From positions 12,487,501 through 12,551,500 of the forward strand of contig CM063290.1 of the NCBI GenBank assembly GCA_032173965.1: a DNA stretch of 64,000 bases, in the 5' to 3' direction. Below, one piece after another: positions 36,975-49,396 of this stretch. Position 1 is the first letter of the stretch, and each line of letters opens with the position of its first letter. The position numbers and the translations under genes were made by a program. The notes under the pieces were generated by a model, which saw nothing but the letters and a program-made list of their open reading frames with translations, had not been told where the DNA came from and made no database searches. This DNA comes from Sitta carolinensis. Its lineage: Eukaryota; Chordata; Aves; Passeriformes; Sittidae.

Positions 36975-39900
36975 GTAAATGTTGGCTTCTTTCAGTCTGT
37001 GCGCAAGCCGGTCGGTTCTTGCTAATGCTGTCACTTGTGTTAGGAGCAGAAGGTGTTTTACCCGAAAGTTAGAAGCCATGTGCTTCTTGTCGTTGTTTTT
37101 GTTTTGCATAATAACACACGTGTTGTTAGAGATCAACAGTTCACTTGTTACACGTACTTTATTTTTTCGAGGCTTTTAACTGGTCCAAACTGCTTAAAAC
37201 TGTGAAATAGCTTTTGGTTCTGTGACATCTTATCCTAGATTTCTTTAGATTGTTTCTCCGTGCATCTTTGTTCATCTGAGAAATTTCTAAGGAGGGTGGG
37301 GATTTTTCTGTCTGTATGTAACAGGTTAGGGAATGAATTGAAATGTTTTCAGTCTCAAGAATCAAGCAATTCCTGTTGAAGAGTCTCAAAAAACATCACA
37401 AAGTGTATAACTGAAGTGCAAATTTAACCTAAAGTAAATCAGAAGAAACCTCTAATGCTTCAGAGACTACTACAGTCATCTCTTCTCCTTTGTTGCATAT
37501 TAAAGTATAGTGAAAACACTATTAATTCTCAGTTTACAGTCCTTACAGTGCTTGACTTAATATGTTCCCATAAGTTCTTAGAAGCGCTTGCATGTAATTT
37601 TGAATTTCCTGCCTGTCTGTTTGGAAAAAACCCCTGAGCATAAATAGAACTTGCAGAATCCTGTCTTTATTTGGAAACTTCTGCAGAGAAACAGGGAGAA
37701 GTGGTTTCTTCTTGATTGATTGTCGCTATCTTTATGATAGCTAATATTAGTTTACCCTTTAAAATAAAGTTTCTTCTGTATCCTTGTCTTTTAATAGTAA
37801 CCAGGGTCTGAATTGGACGAATGGTGAAAATTGTAGCTCTATTTGTTACATGGCTTACTACAGGGTTACTGTCCTAGGGCGCACATCTTCCTTCACAGGG
37901 CTGTGCTTCTCACCTGTGTTGTGGGGAAAGCACGGGGACAGGCAAATCATAAACATGCATTGCTGCTGATTGCTTTCTTCTGGAGCATTTATTTCATCTC
38001 GTGTGGATTTTCAGGAGACAGTAATTGTACTGTTTTGTTTTTTTCTTATCATGTAACTTCTTGAAGAGTAGTTGTGAAAATAGGTCAGTTAAAAGAATCT
38101 TTTCCTTGTAGGAACTCTGCATGCCTCTTTGCTACACGGTCGATGTTAATCAATTCCATGATGAAGAGCTAAACCTTATCCTAGTGGGACATGTGTGAAC
38201 GGATTCACTCATTGGCAGATCAGAATGTTCAAATCTTTTGTCAAATATTTAATGTACAGCTGCAGCACTTTTTATTTTCACACAGAAAATTTCAATGTTG
38301 AGTGTCATTTTTCTTGCTCTGGGTGTGTGTATGTGTGAGGGAATTTTATTTTAAAACTCTTCAAGGCCCATGTAGTACTCTGTTTTCTCCCCTTCATTGT
38401 AAAGATACCAAGCTGTTAGCCTTTGATATTCAAACCTCAACATGTAGTTTCTTCTCATATCCATGTATGAATCTTCATTGTTTAGAACTCTATACCTAGT
38501 AGTAGTAGTGTTCTTGAAAGAGCAGGCAGCCTCGTGTCTGCTGGCTTTGTTCTGCAAGAGCAGAAGGGAGGAATGTGTTGTTGCCTGGGTGGGCTGTGTG
38601 GCCTGGTTTCTGGGCTTGTAGGAAGCTGTGCATTGCAACCATGGGACCCTAGTTCTTGTTGAGTTCGGTTCATCTGTGCATGCACAGCAGGTGCCTCTTG
38701 GGCATGTTGCATTAACTTTGCATTCCTGGTCCCTGAATGATTGTTTATTAGATTGCATACATATGTTCCCAAACCATCTGGCAGAAGGCTGGTACTTGCT
38801 GAGTAATTTATGCTGTCAACCTGGGTCTTTCTCCTTTAACCTGCTACTTTCTGTGGAAATATCTCAGGGGAGTTCTTGTTCCTGGCAGGCTGCTCCTGGC
38901 TGTTGTTTTCAATCTCACCTTCTTTTATGATGTGATTACTGCATGATGGGGGTAAAGAGTGGAGAGACTCCCTGGAAAGGATATGATCTGGAGGATGGCT
39001 GCAGGTACTGGGAAGCCCTTGAGCTGGCTCCTGCTTGTCTTGTTTCCATGAAGATCTGGGAGCAGGCTGGATGAAGTATTCAGTTGTGCTGGGGATTAGA
39101 TTTACCTGGAATTCTCCATTGGTCATTGCTTTATGGCTGAATTTGAAGTGTGTGTTTTATAGAAGTTGTGATGTGTTCCCAACTGAAATAGCCAGTGCTG
39201 TTCTGACAGCAGGTTTCAAGCTCAACTATACCAAGTTATTGCTCTTAGAGATAGTTCCAGAGAGTGTGCTACTTTTAGTTTCTGGTTTGGGTGCTTTTTT
39301 TGCTTTTTTTAAAAAAAATAAAACAATACTAAAAAAATCCCCACCAAACTTCATTTATTTTCTGCTTTTTCTGCCAAGTTACTGCACTATCTCCAAGACT
39401 TGTTTGCCCATAGTAGGTAGGTTTGTGAAGGTTGTAGTCAGGATCTGCTGTCAGCTTCGTGTATCTTTTTTAGTATAATTTTTGACTTGGTAATCAACTG
39501 CTGTTCTTTCAAGGAATAAATAGCATTATGCACAAAAATACATATTTGGATTTATAATGGAGGAAATTAAATATTCTTGAATACTACAGATTTTAACAGT
39601 GTTTCGTGTTTTTAAAAGCTATTAAAAGGTTTTGGAAACTAAAGAGGTTTTAGAAACTGAAAGGGTACTTTTTTGTAATGTCCTTTTGGATGCTGAAGAA
39701 TAAATAATATTAATTTTTCCTTTGAACCTTTTTTTTAAGTTTTTCTCCCCTTTTAGTCCTCTCAATAAAATTTTAGTTCAACAGTCTACAAGCTTGACCT
39801 TGTTCTTGAATTATGGCTTTAAATGGTTTGAATTAGACCAGTCATTAATCAGTGTGAAGACCAGTGTCACCAGATCGACGTTGCAAGTGTTACATTTTAA

Positions 39901-40780
39901 GTGATGTAACTGTAAGAACTTTGAATCTGTAACAGAAGTTGTAACTGCATGTGACGTCCTTAAAAGTCTCTGAAAAAGCCCATTTTTATATTTTCTGTTT
40001 CCTTAATGTGGTATTTTCCATTGCTTCAACCAGCTATGTTTAATAATGTCTAGAACTTTAATTAAATGAATACCAAGGCCTGTAATTAAAATCAATTTGA
40101 GAATGGTGTCAGTTTCAAGTCAATTTCCTTTTGTACAGGCTCAGAAATATGTGGTATCTTTCCTACTTTTCGATTTCTCATTTTCAGTTAAAACAGCTTG
40201 TTCCAGATATTCTGATCATTGATGAGCCAATTTATTAAGAGACCAGAGGAAAATATCTGTATATAGAACCATGGGGTAGACTTATTTCACTTTGGTTTGG
40301 TAAGATATTTGATATTTATCTTCAGATAGTGAGATAATAATTCTGTGTGTGTTCTGTTGCCAGCTTAGGCTCTTAGAACTCTTTTACCTTTTCAGAAGCT
40401 ACAGGTTCTTGAAAAGGTACAGATATATTTATCTTTTTGAAAATATAGGAAGAAAAACACTTGCATGCAGAAGTAACACTTCTGAGAGAAAAACATGTGA
40501 AGAAGACTTCTGTTTATATACGTAATATTTTTAATTAAGATCTGCTTTTAATGAGTGTCATGTTGAGGTTTACCATATTAAAATAGACTTCTAAAATTAA
40601 AAATATTTCAGCTATAGCTAGAGACATAAGGTAGTTTGTGACTTCAGAAGCATTCATTTTCCTGACAAGAGCTAACTCCATGTGCACTGGTGCCAGAAAA
40701 AGGGAATTTCAACAGAGTCTCTACATACACTGGCAATGCAGTTGACTGTGCTAACTTCTTGCCTAAAGTAGGGTGTTTTT

Positions 40781-40801
40781 ATCTATTTATCTATCTATCT
40801 A
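40781..40801. repeat. ATCT tetranucleotide repeat
   Basis: About five ATCT units, one of them changed to ATTT. A short microsatellite in intron 2. Confidence 0.8.
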
Positions 40802-42432
40802 ATTGTGTAGCTATGCATATACAGGCTTTTTAGTATAAAATGGCAAATCTGACTAGGGATGGTTCAATGTGCTGAATTTCATTTGTTTCACTTTGAGTCC
40901 TTTTGCATGAAGACCTGCCTTGAAAATTGTCCTTATGCACTGGTTCTTCCTAGCACTAAACATCCAGTGTGAGAAATTTTGAATTAAAAAATGTCTGTTC
41001 CAGTAATCCTTACTAGACCTTAATGAACAGCTTCTCCCAGTAAACATGAAACTGCTTTTAACCATGGTTTGGATGAGCCTTATTAATTGAACAAAACATA
41101 TTACATATGCTGTTAATATATTTTTACACCCCAGAAGAGGAAGTTCTGTCTGAAAATTTTGAAAAAAGTTGATGATTGCACAAAGTAAGCTCTTTGTTCA
41201 GGGTTCTCAGCAGGGTGATTCAGACTGAAAATTCTAGGAATATAAAACTCAGTCTGCAAATTTCTCATCTCTGTCCACATTGGCTTTCTGGACTGAATGA
41301 GGAAAACAACCCTAGATTTTAGACTGAAGTAGATGGGATTGGGTCAGCACTCCTCAAAGCTGGCCCACTTTGGAGTGGACTGACCACATTCCTGCTACGT
41401 GGCATGTGGTCTCAGCTCAGCTGTGTGTGGCAGCTCTGGAGCTCTTGCTCCTTCTTACTCCTTGCTCCTTAGCCACCTTGGGAATATTTCCTGTATTTGC
41501 AGGCTAACTGGAAATCAGTCACAGTTAAACACAAGCTCCTCTGAACTGAAAGCAAAAGTACTTGCTCTTGGGGAAACCTCAGTTAGAACTTTGATTTCAG
41601 CAGTATAGTTAATAGAGCATGTGCCATGATGACACAGTTAACTGCAAATCAGCTCAGGCCTTCCCATTTTCAAGAGTCACTAAAGCCTTAGTGCCTTTCA
41701 GACTCTGCTGATTAAGATTTACACTAAGAATCCAGAAATTCTTGACAGTAAGTTGAGGATCTTGTTAGATAGTCAGAGAATATTGCTGGGGTTTATTATT
41801 ATGTTTGTATTAGAGGAAGATTTAGGGAGAATTGGATCTTCTAACATTGGATAGTGCTGAAATTGTTGCAAGTGCTAAGTAGGTTATTTTTACATTGAAA
41901 TCTTATCCTTGCTGCATTTTTGTGACTTTTTCCCCAGATTGCAGCTTCTGTGATACAACATCTTTGCTCATATTTGGGGCTGAAACATCCATACAGTATC
42001 ATCCTTGCAACTTTAAGGTGTTCGTTGACTTCTGGACAAGTTTCCTAAGGCTTATACAATGGTTATGCTTGCTTTGGTCTCCTTTGAATACACAAAAGTT
42101 GGTCAGTTTTACAGAAATTTGACTTAGGGTTGTGTTTGCAAAGGTATTTAAGTACTTGATTACTTTCATCCAGATGGAGGGAGGATAAATATTTTTGTTG
42201 GTGACCAGATGATTGGAATGTCAATTCAATCATTGTTAAGTATGTTTCTGCTGTGCAGTTTGTCTGAATGTCCCAGTCTTTGGAAGAGCTTCGTCTTATT
42301 CGTCAAGGAACCTAATATTAAGTAAAATAATACCGTTGCTCCTCTTTTTTTAAAAGAATTACTTACTATTTTGTGTGTAATTTAGTTTGATAGCTAGCTT
42401 GCCTTTTAAAGGGTTTTCCACCCTGTATCGCT

Positions 42433-42456
42433 TGTGTGTGTGTGTGTGTGTGTGTG
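42433..42456. repeat. (TG)12 microsatellite
   Basis: Twelve uninterrupted TG units in intron 2. Likely length-polymorphic. Confidence 0.95.
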
Positions 42457-44109
42457 ACAGCGCAATGTATTGAATTTTTGGGATTAGGTGCTGCTTTTGG
42501 TAGCCTGAAATAGCAAGTAAGTAGTAAGTTGAGTAGCTACTGGCATGCAGATAAATAGTATTGTGGCAAAAGTTTATCCTTGTGGTATTTCACTGACTGT
42601 GTATTCAGTGTTGAATAGCTGCACTGTAGAATATATCAATTGCAGTATTCTCTTCCCAGGGTTACCATTGAAAGGGTCTGCTGACAAAAAAATCTTGTCA
42701 ATAAATCTGCTGTTCATCCAGGGGCTGAAAATACAGTAAAAATTTCGAGTAATTGGTGTAGTTTCCAGGTTCTGGGAAAGTTTGCCTTCTGGCCTGTCCT
42801 TGCTTTATTTCCCATGTCCTTTCACCTCTTTTCCCTAGCTGTGCTACCTGTCTCCTCCTATGCTTCTGTGTTCCTGAATTTGCTCCTCATTTCCATCATT
42901 TGCTTCAGTGCTGGGTACAGTGTAGAGGAAGGGGAAAAGCATGAGAGAAAATTTGTCCTGATCTTAGTCCTGCTTCCAAGGTGGCCCTACCAGCAAGGGC
43001 AGAACACCTTGTTCAGCTCTGCAGCTGGAATGCCACGTGCCCCCTGTGCATCTGGTTTGCCTACGTTTTGAGAGATGCAGCTTGTTTTGGTACAGGGGGA
43101 AGGAATCTTCAAAGAAACTGAACTCTAGCAGCTGACTAGGAGTCTCCTGGCACAGATGGTTTCCTGAATTATAACTAGGCCAAATTTGCAAGATTGTTAA
43201 GAAATTGCAGAAGGTGTAGGGCTGACACTAGAATAACCTCCTTAGCTTCGTGTTCTTTCTCCAAATTAGGGGAGGCTCTAGAGCTCTTTGGTAAAGCTTT
43301 TATAGGAATCTTGTCATGTGTGAGTATCTTCCCAGCCATGCGTCAAAACAGCTGACTTATTTTGGCTTGAAATGAAAAAGTCAGCCTAAGACAGAGGAGC
43401 AGCAAGGAGAGTGTGTGAGCAAATTGTAAGAGTGCTGCAATTTAAAGGTGTTTTTTCAGAAACTTGTGTTTAAATTTGGCTGCAGGAGACACACAAGTGT
43501 TAGTGCTGGAGGAGATGCTCCTCTGTGGCATGCCCAGCCTTGTGTTGCCACCGCTGCCACATAATTTCCTTGGAGCCAGAGCGTTCTGTGAACGGAAGAA
43601 ACCAATGCTTGTGCTGTCTCCCCTAAGCAAAGCCATGCACCTGTATGGAAGCTCATCTAGGAGGGTTGAGTGAACTTATCCCAAAACTAATTTGATTTTT
43701 TGAATGCATTTGTCTGGTGAGAAGCATCATCAGTCCTCTATACTGACATTATCTAGGGGACATACTACAAATAAGACTTAATAGTAGGGGGTTTGTCACT
43801 GCTGAAGACAGTAGTAAATGCATCCCTCTAAGAAAAAAGTACATTGTTGTAGTGGCTGATGGTTTGCAACTTATGTTGAGATATTTGGGGAGGGTGAATA
43901 GATGGGAGTTCATATTTAGTTTGGATACTTGTTTGTTGGGGGGGTTGGGAGGTTCTTAGGGTTTTTTTTTAGGCTTAGGCTGATGACGAAATGTGCATGA
44001 AGCAATATTAAATCAGAAAGTTTAGACAGCAGAATATTGTGTCAGTTTGCATCTGTGTATGACAATTTTTCCTACCTTAATTCTGGACATACAAGACCCT
44101 GTGGGTTTC

Positions 44110-44249
44110 CGAAGGAAAATTGGATAGAGACAATGTGAAGCACTTTTTAAGTAAAGACTGGATGTGACACATGGTATAGTTGACATGGTGGTGTTAGGTC
44201 ATAGATTGGACTCAATCTCAGAGTTCTTTTTACCAACCTGATTCTGTGA
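44110..44249 (+). mobile_element. CR1 LINE 3'-end fragment
   Basis: The sequence GGTGGTGTTAGGTCATAG, then GATTGGACTCAATCTCAGAG and TACCAACCTGATTCTGTGA, matches the 3' terminal region of avian CR1 retrotransposons, which end in ATTCTRTG-type octamers. It is 5'-truncated, as nearly all CR1 copies are, and diverged. The left limit is approximate. Confidence 0.75.
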
Positions 44250-44768
44250 AGATATGGTGAAGGAGGGATTAGTAAGCAAAGAGGAAAATATGAATAAGTA
44301 GTTTGGAAAGTGTAAGTGGTCAGGCTGGTAAGGAGTTGAATTTCTCTGAGTGTAAAAAGCAGCTAGAGGAATAAAAACAAACAATTAGATTAAGCACAAA
44401 TTAATGAGAACTGGAAGTGAAAAGTGGAAAATAACATCTGAAATTTGAGTTAAGCAAAGAAGTGTGTGTAGAAAGGATGTTGAAAGGGTAGGACACAGTT
44501 ACTGAAGCAGGTGAAAGAGCTGGGATCAGTAGCTGGGTGCTGCAGCTTGCAGCAAAGGATCTTGTAGAACAGCTTCCTTGCTTACTTCTTCTAATAAGGA
44601 AGCTGCACCACGAGTTGCTCCGTAAATTTTTAAGAAGGTTTGTGTGCAGCAGGTTTAAAGAAGAACTAGATCCCCAAACAGCCAACCCTGAAAGGGGCTT
44701 TAGAGAGGTTGTGATGGGGCTGATTTTCACTTCTCATTGTACAAATGCAGACATTTATTTTTGATCAG

Positions 44769-44781
44769 ACACACACACACC
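44769..44781. repeat. Short AC repeat
   Basis: About six AC units in intron 2. Confidence 0.7.
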
Positions 44782-45699
44782 ATGACACACAACCATTAAA
44801 TACACAAACAATGCTTACTAAACTGTGGTCATTGGCTTGGCAAATGGACATGTAGCTTTTCTTGGTCTTTGTATTTTTTTTGATCATTAATTATACACTT
44901 TTTGAGTTGTGCTTTACTTGTATTAAATGGATATTCTTAGCTTGACATAGCAGATGAAGTAAGCATGCATGATTGAGCCTTCCTTGGAGTTAGTAGGAGT
45001 TGCTTTATGACTGAGGAATGAAAGTCTGTAGTGTTGGCAGATTCTTTTGCCTGTTCTGACAGTGATCGTGACTCTGTTTTGTCTATGCATTTGTTATGTT
45101 GGGCTGTTAAGAATTTGGCAGATACCATTTATCTCAAATTGCTTTGAACTAAAATAGCATGTTGACCTTTGTTTTCTTTCTAGTAGTTTTAAGACTTAAG
45201 TTTTTAAATGCTTTGGGTGCTTTGGCAGGAAGCCCTAAGAAATAAATCTTGTCTTTCCCTCCCCACCTTGATTTAGAGAAGTATTTAATTTATAATGGGA
45301 TGGCACCTTTTCCTGGAAAACACACTGGTAGTCAAATTCTTAATAAATCTGTTTTCTCAAATATGGGTAACATCATAAACAAAACCAGGCATTCACATGT
45401 GCTCCATTTAGACGAACAAATGTCTGAGAAGAGGCAGTCCAGTAAGAGATGACGAAGGAATTGCTTGCATGGACTAAACTGAAATAGGTCAATTTCTGAT
45501 GGAATTCATAAGCTCCTTGGTTCCTTGCAAGTCTGAGGGAGGGTGGTGGCTCTGACAGGTTCTCCTAAACAAAGCTGATACTGAAAAGCTTTGTGTGGTT
45601 AAGTCTTTATGGCAAAGTTGTCTAGTGTTTTGCTGATCTGCTGGCTTTGGCTGAAATTGGTTTGTTCTGCCGTTGAAGATCTATCAGAAAAGGACCACC

Positions 45700-46027
45700 T
45701 GTCGAGTGAGTGCAGGATTAAGTAGCTGAAGCATGTAAATCCTGGCCATGCTGCCATGCAGAAGGACCTTGACAGTCTGAGGAAAAGGGCTGACAGGTAC
45801 CTCATGGAGCTGAACAAGTAGAAATGTATAGTCCAGCACCTGGGGAGGAGCAAGCCTATGTACCAATAAATACTGTGTGTTGCCCAGGTGGAAAACTGCT
45901 GCAAGAAGGGCTGTGGGGGTCCTGATGACAAAAAGTTGACTGTGAACTGTCAGTGTACCTTGGGGCAAAAGTGGTGAATAATCTCCTGGGCTGCATTAGG
46001 CAGCCAGCATTAGAATTGCCAGCAGGT
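45700..46027 (+). mobile_element. CR1 LINE internal fragment, end of the RT ORF region
   Basis: Landmarks typical of CR1 appear in order on the plus strand: AAGGACCTTGACAGTCTGAG, TGACAGGTACCTCATGGAGC, AGCACCTGGGGAGGAGCAAG, CTCCTGGGCTGCATTAG and TTGCCAGCAGG. This is the 3' part of the reverse-transcriptase ORF. It is broken by stops and lacks both the 5' body and the 3' tail. It ends against a poly-C/CCA tract. Confidence 0.85.
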
Positions 46028-46030
46028 AAA

Positions 46031-46060
46031 CCACCACCACCCCCCCCCCCACCACCCCCC
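46031..46060. repeat. CCA/poly-C tract
   Basis: CCACCACCA followed by long C runs, directly abutting the end of the CR1 fragment. It is a low-complexity tract; on the minus strand its G-runs could form a quadruplex. Confidence 0.9.
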
Positions 46061-46529
46061 TTTGCATTTTAGAATGCAAAACGTGAATTTAGATTTTATA
46101 AAAAAAATGTACTAACAGAAAAGAAACATGATCTTCCTTAATGAACACTTGCTTGTATGCAAAGCTGTTAACTACATTAAAACAGAAACCTTCCGATGGG
46201 GTTACAATTAATACAGCATACACAAATGGGTTTTTTAAATTCACATATATACTGTGGTAGCAGTTTATACCTTTATGTAGTGCATGAGGCAAAGACAACA
46301 GTTCACTGGTTTACATGGACAGTGTCCACAGCAGTCTGTTGTAGTAAATGTGTTACTGTTTAAGTTCATGAAATGCTAAGCTTGTGTGGAATTTCCTGGC
46401 ATTTATTTAAGAAAAACCATCTATTACCCACAAATGGTCAAGATGCTTAAAGTGTAAAAATGCAAAGCCCCAAACCAGTAGGTTACTGTGATCATTAGAG
46501 GAATACTTTCAGTTTAAAAAATAACAAAC

Positions 46530-46842
46530 CACAGAATCATTTAAGGTGCAAAGGACCTTTATGGTCATTGAGTCCAACTTTTAACACAGCACTGCCAAGT
46601 CCACCATTAAACCATATCCCTAAGCACCACACCTACAAGTCTTTTAGACACCTCTTGGGACTCAGCCCTCTTCCTGGACTGCCTGTTCCAATGCTTTGCA
46701 ACTCTTTCAGAGAAGAAATTTTTCATCATTTTCAGTCTAAACCTCCCCTGGCATCACTTGAGGTCATTTCTTCTTGTCCTACTGCTTGTTACTTTGAGAC
46801 GGACACTCACCTCAACTACAACCTTGTTTCAGGTAGATAGTA
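46530..46842 (-). mobile_element. CR1 LINE 3'-end fragment
   Basis: On the plus strand it begins CCACAGAATCATTTAAGGTG, the reverse complement of a CR1 tail, and continues with GAGTCCAACTTTTAACACAG, AGCACTGCCAAGTCCACCAT, CTGCCTGTTCCAATGCTT and CTTCTTGTCCTACTGCTTGT. All are hallmarks of the CR1 3' region in antisense. It is 5'-truncated near the CAGGTAG at 46833-46839. Opposite orientation shows it is a separate insertion from the fragment at 45.7-46.03 kb. Confidence 0.88.
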
Positions 46843-47395
46843 AACGACAATGAAATTTAATTGGTTCCCTCTACACCATAATACAAAGGTTCAGTATCAG
46901 AAGTCTGAAACCATCATCATATTAATATCAAATTACATGGAGTTGCTTGATGCTTGTTTGAAAACCAGAACATAAGGTGGTAAGAAAAGAGCAGGGAGTG
47001 GGAGACTGAGTGAAGGGAATCTTCCCCATGAAGGTGTGCAGTGTTGACTGTTTCTTTCACTGTTATATTGAGGTTATTTTTGTTTTGCTTTGAACATATT
47101 CTATGCTTCACTCATTCTTCTCTACTTTATAGTTGCATTTGAATTTCTTGTATGTACATTGTATTTTATATATGCTGGATGTTCTTTTTTCTGTTACCCC
47201 TGAACTTTTTTTGTCCAGCCTCTGATACCAACCTGTGTCTTTGTTTTCAAGGCCTCTCTTGTCATGCTATGTCTTTGCTCTTCTATGCAGCTTTTTGTTC
47301 TGGGGTGATAGGTAATCCATCCCCTACAGAATAACCCATTTTTATTGGTATGTATTAGCTGTTACACACACAAATGTAAATTTGTACATTCAGTC

Positions 47396-47408
47396 TGTGT
47401 GTGTGTGT
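47396..47408. repeat. Short TG repeat
   Basis: About six TG units in intron 2. An AT-rich stretch with imperfect copies of ACTATTTATGGAA follows at about 47.47-47.54 kb. Confidence 0.7.
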
Positions 47409-49357
47409 ACTTGTATTTATGTACAGCTTTTAGTTAGCTTTGGGCAACTGTGTGATGTAACACTGAATGATTTCACATATATTTATGGAATACTATTTAT
47501 GGAAGAGTATACTATGGTATACTATTTATGGAATATATGTAGCAAATATTTATTTATGTGTGCTATATATAAAAATATTTATAGAAATAGGTGTTGGCTC
47601 ACACAGTTGTCTGAAGCTAAATAAAAGCCATGCAAGTTAGATGAGTCACCTGGTCTTTAGATAGTTGATGGTAGAGTTGGACAAGCTAAAACGAAGCTCT
47701 AGGCAGGCCAGGACGAGTGCAGAGGCCTGGTTATTCACTTAACTCAAGGCTCATGGCCTGTTATCAGCAATGCCAACACCTTGGATATAGGGTTACACCA
47801 TTCCCTTAAGAAAATGCTGTTATAGGTACCCCGTCTTTCACTTGCAAAGCTACAGTTATCCAAAAAATCATGCATAAGTGAACACAATGAGATTTTTTAG
47901 AACATGCACTGATCTTAAGTTATCCTGATTACAAGTATTCCCCACTGAATATATAGCAAAAAGTATATATAGCACTGCACATACCTGTACAAATGATAAG
48001 CAGAGACCTTATGTTTGGTGTCTAAGGAGCAGGGAAGAGATGGATCTTAAAGAGTGGTGTCATGTTGCTGGTTGGAATCCTTGTCTTTGGAGGCAGATTC
48101 TTTAGACAGAATTGATGTAGTCTCTTGAAGTGCCCTCAAATATACTTTAGAAAAGAAAAGAATTTGTTTCTGTAGTTCTGCTCTTCTTTTAATTACTGTG
48201 TTGTGGTTTTTAGTGAAGCTGGATCTCCCTTGTAAAGTGGATTTGGGTTTCAGTTTGTATTTGGCAGATAACTCTTGTTTGCTTTAAAAGTGAACGGTTT
48301 CAGCTTCTGGTGTATCATGTTACTGGTGAACAAGCCTGTTCAAAGAACAAAATTACGATTAGTGGAGAATATGAGAAGGGGGTGAACAATACGCCAGAGA
48401 AATTCTTTTAGAGTAAAAAAGCCCAGTTTGTCACCATTCCTTAGCTTTTCACAGTACTAATAGGCTAAGAAATATACTTTTCTTTTTCATAAGAGTCCTC
48501 CATTACAAAACTACTGGTCTGTCACTTGCTTTGTATGGGCTTTTATTCTTTGTGCTGTCTAACACATTTCTGATTTGGCTACTTAACGTAGTTTTACTTG
48601 TAGGCAGACCAAATTCCAGGATGGTTTTTCTCTGTTGCCTACCATTAATCACTTCTTGTCACTTTGGATTCCTAAAACTCTGTGCTCCTATTTTTCGAGT
48701 TTCAGCTGTCCTTTTAATGTTCCCCTCTAGTTTCTAAATGTTCCCCAACTGTGTTTTCTTTGTGTTGTGTGATACCTGGTTTGAATCAGTTTTCTGTAAC
48801 TTAGTTTGAGATATCATCTCTCATGGCATTAATATGGGAGAAAAAGGCTGTAATATAAAAATAGCAATCCTAGCTTGAAGAGGGAATCTGACATAAGTAT
48901 AACTAAAACTTAGTATTTTACTACCTGCTATTTGTAATAATTAGGAAATGTAGAACTTTTTATATGTTAATGTATCCTCACATCATTAACATGTTCAGTA
49001 CATAATCAGGTGTGTTGATGCATTGAAATATTTTTGTGAGGTTATATACAGCTGTAGACAACAAGAAATAATTTTTAGGTTTAATTTAGTATGGTCAAGG
49101 TTTCTGGCTTTATAAAAGTGTCAACTTCTATTCTTGTGGACCTAATGTGTTCAGGGTTCATAGGTGGCTTGCCTATACTTGTACATACGTAATGTTTGCA
49201 TTCCGAATAGTAAAAATGGAAACTTTTTTTTTTAGAAGGTAGATATTATCATATAGACACCAAGTTTCTAGAAACTTTGTGGATTTGGAGCAAGTCCAGG
49301 ATACACAGAAACTAATCCCCTCATTAAGTGGTGCATATATGTCTTGCCATCTTTCAG

Positions 49358-49396
49358 TAGCGAGTCTGTTGTGGTGTCCTCCATGGAGAAGTGGAG
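49358..49396 (+). other. Possible 39-nt cassette exon in intron 2
   Basis: A pyrimidine-containing tract ending CTTTCAG (49351-49357) is followed by 39 bases and a strong GTGAGTGAG donor at 49397. Read in the phase set by exons 2 and 3 it is open, encodes VASLLWCPPWRSG and restores the same phase. It would insert 13 residues between Ile50 and Asp51, inside helix 2 of L27. I know of no such DLG1 exon; the documented DLG1 cassette exons lie further downstream. Pseudo-exons of this quality occur by chance in long introns. Confidence 0.15.

Noticed and set aside
36680..37072. ORF reading through exon 2 into both flanking introns
   Set aside because: It contains the true L27 exon in frame, but the flanking residues are translated intron; the CTTGCAG acceptor and GTAAAT donor define the exon.
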